DNA of 64,000 bases from Bretschneidera sinensis (lineage: Eukaryota > Streptophyta > Magnoliopsida > Brassicales > Akaniaceae): NCBI GenBank assembly GCA_023935145.1, contig CM043703.1, positions 28,419,227 to 28,483,226 on the forward strand. The letters run 5' to 3'. Every line of letters starts with the position of its first letter. Position 1 is the stretch's first letter. Below are positions 55,658 to 64,000 of this stretch, piece after piece. The position numbers were made by a program, and so were the translations under genes. Under the pieces are notes generated by a model, which was not told the DNA's origin, made no database searches, and saw only the letters and a program-made list of their open reading frames with translations.

Positions 55658-56520
55658 TTGTTAGGGATGAAGAAGGATGTAGCTGAGTATATTTCTAGAT
55701 GTTTGACTTTTTAACAAGTGAAATTTGATAATAGACATCCGGCAGGTTTATTACAGTCTCTTCCAGTACCTGAATGGCCATGGAAGAATGTAAGTATGAA
55801 CTTTGTTTCTGGTTTTCCCCATACCCAGAGAGGTCATGATGTTGTATGGGTTACAGTGGATAGACTTTCTAAGTCTTCTCATTTTCTTCTTATTAAAACT
55901 ACGTGAAGTCCTGAAAAGTTGGCTGAATTGTATGTAGCGGAAATTGTGAGATTACATGGAGTACCTTTAAGCATTATATCAGACAGAGATTCTATATTCA
56001 CTTCTAGATTTTGGAGGGGTTTTCAAAAAACTATGGGTACGAAATTGCTGTTTAGTATAGATTTTCATCCTCAAACTGATGGGTAGACAGATAGAATCAT
56101 CATAATACTAGAAGATATGCTAAGGGCAAGTGTATTGAGTTTCTTAGTGAGCTGGGATGCTTATTTACCTTTGACCGAGTTTGCATACAATAATCAATAT
56201 CAAACAAGTATTGGGATGGCACCATTTGAGGCTTTATATGATAGAAGGTGTAGAACTCCAGTATATTGGGAAGAAGTTGGAGAAAGAAAAATATTTAGTC
56301 AAGAAATGATAGATTTGACTACTGAGAGGATCAAACCGGTTATAAAGAACCTTAGTGCAGCACAGAACAGACAGAACAGATATGCTGATAATAGAAGATG
56401 ACCCTTTAAATTTCAGGTTGGTGACTGGGTGTTTTTGAAAATATCTCCGTGGGAGAGTGTATTGAGATTTAAAAAGAAAGGAAAGTTGAGTCTGAGATTT
56501 GTGGGGCCATATGAGGTAAT
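55658..56520 (+). pseudogene. Chromovirus C integrase core
   Basis: WPWKNVSMNFVSGFPHTQRG (55778 onward) has Asn at the first catalytic Asp. [20 protein letters not shown] keeps the second Asp. The third acidic residue lies in FHPQTDG-stop-TDR (about 56070-56095), where GQTER is expected, so Gln became a stop and Glu became Asp. It then reads AYNNQYQTSIGMAPFEALY. Other stops are at 55655, 55712, 55904 and 56399. Confidence 0.82.
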
Positions 56521-56885
56521 TGAAAGAGTTAGACCAGTAGCATATAGATTGGATTTGCCTCCAGTGTTAAAGAATTACACAATGTGTTTCATGTTTCACT
56601 TGTGAGAAAGTGTTTACATGATGAATCCCATAGTATTCTGAATTAGGCTGTAGAACTTCAGGAAGATTTGACCTTTATGGGAGTACTAGTCATAATTCTA
56701 GACAGAAAGGAACAAGTTTTGCCTAGTAAAGTTATTCTTTTGATTCAAGTATTATGGTAGAACAAAGATGTTGAAGAAATTACTTAGGAGCATGAGGCAA
56801 GAATGAGGAGGGAATACCCCCAGTTTTTTTTCATGAGTTATGTAAGAAAATTTCAATGACAAAATTTTTATAAGGTGAGTAGAAT
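56521..56885 (+). pseudogene. Chromovirus C chromodomain region and polypurine tract
   Basis: RVRPVAYRLDLPPVLK is followed by a frameshift, an ILDRKEQVL stretch (56690-56720) and a NKDVEEIT-x-EHEARMRREYP segment (56762-56818). The latter two are the body of a chromodomain, which in working relatives binds heterochromatin marks. A purine-rich stretch 'aaggtgagtagaat' (56872-56885) abuts the LTR. Confidence 0.75.
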
Positions 56886-58571
56886 TGTAATACCCATCTT
56901 CTTGAAGTAAGGGTAAAGAAGTAATTTGATAGATATTACATGGAATTAAAATAATATATACATGAAAGATTTACTATTGAATAAAATAATTCTTTTGAAA
57001 AAAAAAGATAGGGAACAACACCTGGACGTCCAGGTGTTGTCAACAAAACATGCAAGAAGTGCATGTTGAACACCAAATTTGTGCTGAAACGGTGGCAGGG
57101 GTAGTTTTAATATAAAATGTAGTTTTTGTTTTTGTTTCATTATTTCTTACCTGTTTGGTTTTCTTCTTTCATCAATTCAAATTTCTTAGTAAAAAGTTAT
57201 AAAGGAAATTCTCCAATATCAGAGATAGTACAGTCATTCAATTACGATAGCAAGACTTCATCATATTTGAAGTGTTAGTAATCAGCAATCTTAAGAAATT
57301 GCTGAAAGGAGCAGGAAAAGCAAGAAGGTGATCCACGGGTAGCTTTAAATGCTACGTGGGGAGTTAGATTTACTTTTAGTAATCGAAACCAATAAAAATA
57401 TGAATTTATGATAGTTGAATTATAATGATTTAACAATATACTTTTCGATAAGTATGATAATTGATTATCTTTATTGATTATAGATTTAATAATATGTTGA
57501 ATATTAATTATACGAATTAATGAAAAATGTGTTGAAAAGTTATATTAAATTTCTGAAAAATATGATTGAAAAGTTGATATTATATATGAGAAGATAATTT
57601 AATAAATATGATAAAAATAATAATTTTGAGAAAGAGGTAGATAATTGAATCGAATGTTTTGATGTATGCTTGCTTGCATATTATTACTCATATGCATAAA
57701 AGAAAAGACAAGAAAGACGACTGGTCTAGCAAAAAAAAAAAGACCAAGAAGGCAGTTGGTCTAGTTAAAACATGTTGACATGTGGGAAGAAGTTTCCAGA
57801 TGATAATATGAAATGATCTGATGAGAAAGAAAGAAAGATAATTTAAATTCATTCATTGCATTTGCTTTAAATATTGATTATTATTGATTGAGATTCTAAA
57901 GTATCAGTCTTGATTGTGAAATTATTGATAGATAAATGAGTCTCACAGAGTAACAAATATGATTAGAAAGAAATATGAAAGTACGATATGATAAAAATTA
58001 TTTGATTTATTGATTAGATGTTGTGAACCGAGATAAATAATTATGTTGAATTGATAATTTCAAGATGATTAAATATATGAGAAGAAAATTTGATATATTT
58101 GATGATTAATTTAAGAAGAGATTGATAGATAATTGGAAGTATGATATGAGTAGCTATAATAGAATGTTATTATTGAATTATATGAGATAATAGATGAATG
58201 AATATTGAAATATTATTTAAAAGATTGTATTATTATATATGAAGAAATAGATTACTAATATTGGTGAATTAGAAACGATTGAATAATAAGATGTAACTGG
58301 AAGTATATAATCGAGTACTTCTAGTAAACTTAATTCACTGAGCTTGTGAAGCTAACTCCTCATTGTTAAATAATTTCAGGTAGTAGGCAGGATAGATAGA
58401 ATTATGAGCTGAGTTTTAGACTAAATCATTTTCTCTAAGCCACGTGGTCCACATCCTCAGATTAATGGAAATTTTGTTTTTGTAAATATCCACGCACCGT
58501 ATGTTGTATATATTATTTCAATTGAAGTTTTAATAATGTAACTCCCCTGTTGAGGGTTGATGATTGATGTA

Positions 58572-58624
<53 letters not shown>

Positions 58625-58626
58625 GA
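56886..58626 (+). repeat. Chromovirus C 3' LTR, left part
   Basis: It starts TGTAATACCC. It contains a two-unit version of the minisatellite (57717-57768), a palindrome with one change (57770-57783), and ends in an (AT)n tract. Element E then cuts it at 58627. Confidence 0.88.
58573..58621. repeat. (AT)n microsatellite
   Basis: About 48 bp of AT repeats in the chromovirus C 3' LTR, where the 5' LTR has (TG)n (51752-51779). Confidence 0.92.
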
Positions 58627-60314
58627 TGTTGATCGGTGCAAAACTGCAAGTGCACAGTATCATAGTTTTATAGTAAAGTGATAAGTCCTTAGGGATTGGT
58701 AACTTACTTCTGACAAGTACCGAAATTATACTAATCCTGATTTTATTTAGAAAAATCTCTTTTTGTTGTTTGTAATTGCAAAATTTAAATGAAATCAATT
58801 TAAAGGAAATAATCAACAACAAAAAAGTCTTTTTTCAAATATCAAATTAATATGAGAAAGAACTTCTAGGAAACCGATTTCACTTAATTCCCCACTATGC
58901 TTAACTTATCTAACTAATTAAAATTAATTCTCTCTGTTTGTTAGCAAAATCTCCAACTTATCCAAAAGTCTCTTTCGATAATCAATTGGAAATATTCTTG
59001 TTCATATTTCTACATAAGAGTATGCAAATTAATAAAACAAGAAAGTATTAAGACCATCGATTATTAGATTACATAGGTTCATATAAGTCTTTCGATCTCT
59101 ATATTTACCTATGCTGAAATATCCAAGTTCTATTCTGTAATTCCTTCTTTCGACAGCAAATCACAAGATCAAGATAATCTAATTAATGGCCAGTCAATTA
59201 AAAGCAATACGTTCAAAATAAATCAGCCAAACATGGAAGATAATTATTGTAAATCAGCATAGAAAATCAAGTATAGTTTGAAATTAAATTACGTCATTTT
59301 GCTAGAATAAAGAAAGTTTAGTTCATGCTGAAAATCAAATTTAACAGCAATGAATTCACCATAATTGAATAAATCAGTGTGCGTTCAGCTGCTGCTGCTG
59401 CTGTGGAGGACTGTTGTGCAATGAATCAGCTGCTGGAACCAGCAAGGAGGCTGCTGCAATCAGTGCTGGTGTGGAGGGGAGAGATGGTTGTGGGCTGTGA
59501 GGAAGTACTGGAGGCAGCAGCTGCTGGTTACAGCAAGGAGGCATGCAAGGGGCTTCTGTGCGATCAGCTACTGTAGGCGGCAGCAGCTGGTCCGAATGAA
59601 GAGGAGAGGAGGGAGGCTGCTGTGTGATCACTCTAAGGGTTTTGTCTCCAGGGCTGCAGGCTGCTTTTAATTAGGGTTTCTCCTTTTCCTTTATATATGC
59701 TCTAAAGTTTTCAATTAAAATTTCCTTTTTTGATAGGCCCCAAAGTTTTCAATTAAAATTTCCTTTTTGATAGGAGAAAGAGTCCCTTGACGATAGGATA
59801 CTAAAATTTGGATTTTTGCCTTCTTTTAAACTTCCTTTTCCAGCCGTGCAAATCTCAAAAAAAAATCGGAATTTAATAGCTCCTTCACATCTGCCATGTT
59901 GATTTCACGCACAACCTAACCTTTGTCTACTAAAACTGCCATAACTTCCTCTAGAAAAATTATATTTACGAGCCGTAAAATTCTCCAGAAATAGACATTT
60001 GAATCTTTCCAAGCATATATGGCTCATCTCCTAGTTCTTCCTAAATTAATAGAGTTTAATCCCCAAAAATGACTGATCTGTACGGGCAATTATGGCAATT
60101 TAGTGAAACTCTTTTTCACCCTTTGCTAGTGACAACATGACTTAGCAAAATGCTTAATTTATCTTTAACAGTCTAAAAATGATGGGTTTTGTTGCACTCC
60201 TCTTGGGAAACCTGAAAGTATGTAAAACACTACAAAAGATCAAATTGTAACAAGACTAAAGGATTAACGTATGCAAATTAAGGGGCTTGAATATGTGACA
60301 TTCATCGCTTATCA
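58627..60314 (-). repeat. Element E 3' LTR
   Basis: About 1688 bp; the minus strand runs TGATAAGCGATGAATG to GCACCGATCAACA. Its minus-strand segment 60120-59900 is clearly related to a block of the LTRs at 835-2116 and 8333-9981 ('gttttagtagacaaagg'). The rest of the LTR is unlike them. It contains a CTG-rich stretch (59388-59600) and a 38-bp tandem repeat (about 59700-59776). The right boundary rests on the polypurine tract; no second LTR is in view. Confidence 0.75.
59388..59600. repeat. CTG/CAG-rich low-complexity stretch
   Basis: Interrupted GCTGCTG and GCAGCAG motifs within the element E LTR, with base composition unlike the AT-rich surroundings. The overlapping small ORFs on both strands (Ala/Gln/Ser/Pro-rich) come from this composition and are not genes. 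Confidence 0.75.
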
Positions 60315-60330
60315 CACCCCCAAACTTAAA
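60315..60330 (-). promoter_or_regulatory. Polypurine tract of element E
   Basis: Minus strand TTTAAGTTTGGGGGTG next to the LTR start TGATAAG. It contains the AAGTTTGGGGGT core found three times in the element at 835-6508. Confidence 0.8.
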
Positions 60331-61930
60331 ACTTTATTTGTTTTCAAATAAAAATAAAACAAACCCATAGAAAAATCTCATCACTCACCAAGCCATGATC
60401 TGAATTTAGATTTCATTACTAGCATCTTACTTTTTTAATATCAAGGATAGCAGGAAAATCAATCAAAAATTTAGCAATTTGTCAAGCAAGAGTTAAGAGA
60501 CTACTTCAACCTAAAGCTAAGTCCTTGAGTGTGTGTGTGATATAGTCAATTTAACTCCAAACCATTTGCTAACTTAGATAAAAGTAGAACAACTAAAACC
60601 AGAGGATTTCTTTCAAAACTTAACGCCATAAGTCCAATTTTCAGAAATCCTCTCCACTAATGTAGTCAACACCAAAATCAAAGATCAAAGGTTCTTTAAT
60701 TAGATTGTAATGACAAGTCACAAGGTGAGGGCTAAGAAAAAACTGGATAAGGAAAATTAAAGCAGACTGGAAAAATACTCAGTGGAAAGAACAATAAAAG
60801 AGATAGCCATAGAATTCAAACCATAACTCTTTCTCGACTATATGCTCATACTGGTGACATTATTGTTGCTGTAATCAATGAAGCAATACCAAGTACACCT
60901 TTAACAAAATCTGAAGTGATCTGCACTCCGCTTATTGAGTTTTCTCTTTTTTATGCTTCCTTCTATGATGGATAAATCACCTCTGGGCAAAAGACAAACC
61001 CAGCAAAAATACTTCCCTATTTTTTTTCTTTTTTTTTTCAGCCAACCACCTTTTCGTTCAGCCACCTCGGTTCTTGTAGCCTTTTTAAATTTTCAACCAC
61101 TTCAGCCTTTGATCAAACAGAGCATAATTTGTTTTGAACTCACTTTCTCTTTAAATGTAGATTTTCACCAAAGTATTTTCTCAAAATGTAAAAGGTAAAT
61201 TCATGGTTTTTCAGGCTAAGAACGGGAATGGTTAATGTAGTTAAAAGAATAAATAAAGGCTTATGTGACATAAGACTCAAGGGGCTTGATTATGGAAATA
61301 CACCATGCAATGATGGCATGATAACTAGGACGACTGGGAAAGCTTTTTGGTTATGACAAAAAAATTGCCTAAATCATTTCTCAAATATTTGGTATCAACT
61401 AGTATTTTGTCTCAAAGAGCCATCAATGGATTCTAGAGTAGAGCACTATTGAACTTCCCCAACCCAGTTGATTTACCCATTCTCTTTGTCAGCAAAATGG
61501 AAATAAAGAAAAAAATTGACTATGTGATCAATTATGTTCAAGAACAAAGATTTAAATCAAAGTATCCACAAAACTCACCCAGACATAAAAGAAATTTTCG
61601 AAAAAATTCTCAGTTCTATCCTCAATCACAAATATCAAATTCACAGAGAATTCAAGGACAAAGATTTAAATCATACTCAAATGCATGCTTGGTAAGCAAA
61701 TTCAAAAACTAAAGACTTATAAAATCACAAGTAAATTAAAATAACCAACAATCAAGAGGACAAAAATGACTATAGGAGTTTCCAGCTCTTTATTCTTGCT
61801 AATAAACTTGCATCAAAATCAAAATTATTCAAAATAAAAATAAAAATAAAATAGTAAAAGAAAGTTTTATGGCCTGCCTCCCATAAGCGCTTGTTTTTAA
61901 GTCTACAGCCAGACTTTTCAATTTTCCTTA
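60331..61930 (-). other. Non-coding 3' region of element E
   Basis: 1.6 kb between pol and the LTR. Two plus-strand ORFs of 87 codons (60935, 61449) show no recognisable motif and lie antisense to the element. No env-like ORF is seen. Unlike the other two Athila-like elements, no extra G-rich tract copies were noticed here. Confidence 0.6.
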
Positions 61931-63278
61931 ATTAGGGTCTCCAAGAGGAATAAGTGCACAGTTCCTCTCAACTTGTTCCCTATAATAGTGCTTCAATCTC
62001 TGACTGTTAACTCTGAATATATTCCTTGTCTTGTCCTTTAAGTCTATTGCTCCAAAAGAGGAAACACTGTCAATTGTATAAGGACCTGTCTATCTTGATT
62101 TTAACTTGCCCAAGAAGAGTTTGAGTCATCAATTGAAGAGTAAAACTTATTGTCCTGGGGCAAACTCATGCCTAAGAATATGTTTGTCATGCCACTTTTT
62201 TGTCCGTTCTTTGTAGATATTCACATTTTCATAAGCATCGTTCCAGAACTCATCCATCTCATTTAATTGTAAGAGTCGTTTTTCACCTGCTGCTTTTAAA
62301 TCAAAATTAAACTTCTTTACAGCCTAATAAGCTCTATGCTCCAACTCAACAGGAAAATGACATGCCTTTCCAAACACTAATTGATAAGGAGACATCCCAA
62401 TATGTGTTTTAAAAGTTGTACGATATGCCCACAAAGCATCATTAAGCTTCTTTGCCAATCTTTCCTATTGGTGTTGACCGTATTCTCAAGGATGTTCTTG
62501 ATTTCTCGATTTGAAATTTTAGCTTTTCCATTAGTTTGAGGATGGTAGCCAAGTGCTATCTTGTGCTTCACACCATATTTAGAAAGAAGGTTGTCAAACA
62601 ACTTGTTGCAAAAATGGGTCCATTTGTCAGTAATAATAGCTCATGGAGTGCCAATTCTTCTGAATATATTCTTATGCAGAAATTTGAGCACTACCTTTGC
62701 ATTGTTTGTTGTTGTAGCAATTGCTTCCACCCATTTTGACACGTAATCCACTGCTAACAAGATATAGATAAAGCCAAAAGAAGGAGGAAAAGGACCCATA
62801 AAATCGATTCCCCAAACATTAAATAACTCAACCTCTGAGATATTTTTCAATGGTAGCTCTTGACACCTTGAAATATTTCCCATACGTTGGAATCGATCAC
62901 AAGTCTTCACCAAAGTATAACTATCATGAAAGAAAGACGACTAAAAGAAACCACTTTGAAATACCTTAGCTATTGTTTGTGTTGCTCCAAAATGTCCTCC
63001 ATATGATGATGAATGGCAATGATGGAGAATGGCGTACATCTCTTCTTTTGGTACACATCTTTAGATGATTTGATCAAGGCATCTTTTGAATAGCAAAGGC
63101 TCATCCCAAAAATAATATTTCACATCATGTAGAAACTTCTTGCATTGGTGGTAAGTGAGATCTGGTGGTAGTACTTTATAGGCTAGGTAGTTTACAATAT
63201 CAGCACACCAAGGAAGCTTGATCTCATATGCAAACAACTGCTCATCAAGGAATGCTTATTGGATCTCTGAATTTGGTC
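61931..63278 (-). pseudogene. Element E integrase
   Basis: The minus strand shows CHSSSYGGHFGA (zinc finger His, about 63010), [20 protein letters not shown] (62900, second Cys of the pair replaced by Phe), [20 protein letters not shown] (first Asp), then KWTHFCNK after ITD (second Asp, about 62620). Then come [20 protein letters not shown], where Lys replaces the catalytic Glu, and LKHYYREQVERNCALIPLGD near the end (about 61990-61935). Frameshifts lie near 62440 and 62640. Confidence 0.8.
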
Positions 63279-63650
63279 TCACTTCCTCTTGCTCCAGCCT
63301 AGAAAGATAATCAGCAACTGAATTTCACTTCCCTTCTTATCTCGAACCTCCAAATCAAATTCTTGAAGAAGAAGGATCCAACGAATTAGCCTAGGCTTAG
63401 CATCCTTCTTGCCAAACAAATAACGAATTGTTGCATGATCAGTGAACACTATCAATTTTGTACCAATGAGGTAAGGCCAAAATTTGTCACAAGCAAACAC
63501 AACAGCAAGCATCTCCTTTTCAATTGTTGTATAATTTAGTTGAGCATCATTCAAGGTCCGGCTTACGTAATGGATGGCCCTGAACAATTTGTCTCGCTTT
63601 TGTCCTAATACTGCTCAAACTGCAAAGTCACTTGCATCACACATGACTTC
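63279..63650 (-). pseudogene. Element E RNase H
   Basis: [39 protein letters not shown] and [13 protein letters not shown] (63587-63400), then [20 protein letters not shown]. The catalytic Asp of the MCDASD motif is upstream near 63640. A frameshift near 63320 breaks the end. Confidence 0.82.
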
Positions 63651-64000
63651 AAAAGGTTAACTCCAATCAGGTATAGTTATAACCAGTGCTGAAACTAGTT
63701 TCTCCTTGATTGCATCAAAGGCCTGCAAATAAGCATTATCAAAGTTAAATGCATAATTTTTTTCAAGAAAATTACATAAAGGTTTAGAGAGTTTAGAAAA
63801 ATCTTTGATAAATCTTCTATAAAATCCCACATGTTCCAGAAAGCTTCTAATTCCATTCACATTCTTTAGAGGTGGTGGTTTTTCTATGGTTGCAATTTTA
63901 GCTCGACAAACTCAATTCCTTTAGATAACACTCGATGTCCAAGCACGATCCCTTCTTGAACCATGAAATGGTACTTCTCCCAATTTATGACTAGATTTTT
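63651..64000 (-). pseudogene. Element E reverse transcriptase, C-terminal part
   Basis: VINWEKYHFMVQEGIVLGHR (63995-63940), then SFLEHVGFYRRFIKDFSKLS (63850-63790). This is the RT thumb and connection of an Athila-like pol, cut by the window edge before the FMDD motif. A stop and a frameshift lie near 63860-63900. Confidence 0.8.

Larger units (their letters stand above)
47873..58626 (+). mobile_element. Chromovirus C (Tekay/Del-like), degenerate, 3' LTR split
   Basis: Plus-strand element: 5' LTR 47873-51884 (with a nested solo LTR), PBS 51889-51900, internal region to 56885, 3' LTR from 56886. The 3' LTR is cut by element E at 58627; its remainder must lie beyond the window. It has the full gag-PR-RT-RNase H-INT-chromodomain order with no large deletion, which makes it the best guide to A and B, but it has many stops. 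Confidence 0.9.
58627..64000 (-). mobile_element. Athila-like element E, right part beyond the window
   Basis: Minus-strand Ty3/gypsy element. Its 3' LTR is 58627-60314, then come a polypurine tract, a long non-coding region, and pol read leftwards (integrase, RNase H, end of RT). Its RNase H and integrase motifs are close to those of the Athila-type element at 16684-20814 ([25 protein letters not shown]). GTAGA at 58622-58626 should be its target duplication; the partner is off the window. Confidence 0.85.

Noticed and set aside
59374..59670. Overlapping ORFs on both strands in the CTG-rich stretch
   Set aside because: Ala/Gln/Pro/Ser low-complexity translation of a triplet-rich repeat inside an LTR.
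60935..61712. Two 87-codon plus-strand ORFs in element E
   Set aside because: AT-rich, antisense to the element, with no motif and no partner in the other Athila-like elements.

Overview
This window is plant nuclear DNA made almost entirely of nested LTR retrotransposons. I see no host protein-coding gene, tRNA, rRNA or CRISPR array. The evidence for a seed plant is Athila-type and chromovirus-type Ty3/gypsy elements, a long-LTR Ty1/copia element, plant primer-binding sites (tRNA-Asp and initiator tRNA-Met), a small TRIM-like element and low overall GC. The species cannot be told from this sequence.

Layout from left to right. 1-152 is the end of a plus-strand copia LTR that runs off the window. 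153-44256 is one old minus-strand chromovirus (element A, Tekay/Del-like), whose 3' LTR starts the window and whose 5' LTR lies at 42333-44256. Four things are nested in A: the copia LTR at the left edge; a small Athila-like element with no functional enzyme (835-6508, TSD CTTCC); a damaged solo LTR of a related family (about 8333-9981); and a minus-strand copia element (12444-41988). The copia in turn hosts a young, nearly intact Athila-type element (13128-24412, TSD TCCCA) in its 3' LTR, a TRIM-like palindromic insert (28914-29407, TSD CTATA), and a second chromovirus B (30736-38710, TSD GTTAG). To the right, 44257-47872 is a remnant of a Tat/Retand-like element with an antisense, intron-containing gene. 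47873 onward is plus-strand chromovirus C, with a solo LTR in its 5' LTR (48047-50042, TSD ATATT) and a minus-strand Athila-like element E (58627 to the window end) in its 3' LTR.

Only the Athila-type element at 13128-24412 looks recent: its LTRs differ at about a dozen sites by eye. Its pol is one open frame of 1376 codons with all catalytic residues visible, but its gag has two stops and a pair of compensating frameshifts. Everything else is decayed, mostly by changes that look like C-to-T decay.

The most interesting signal is in the minus-strand copia. Arrays of a 12-bp palindrome, CCAGTCGACTGG, lie upstream of the TATA box in its LTRs. A second array lies about 10 bp upstream of a clean TATA box that precedes an accessory, non-gag-pol ORF (25896-26879). 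This looks like a second promoter under the same cis-control as the LTR, possibly a protein plus its binding sites in the manner of element-encoded anti-silencing factors. That function is inference.
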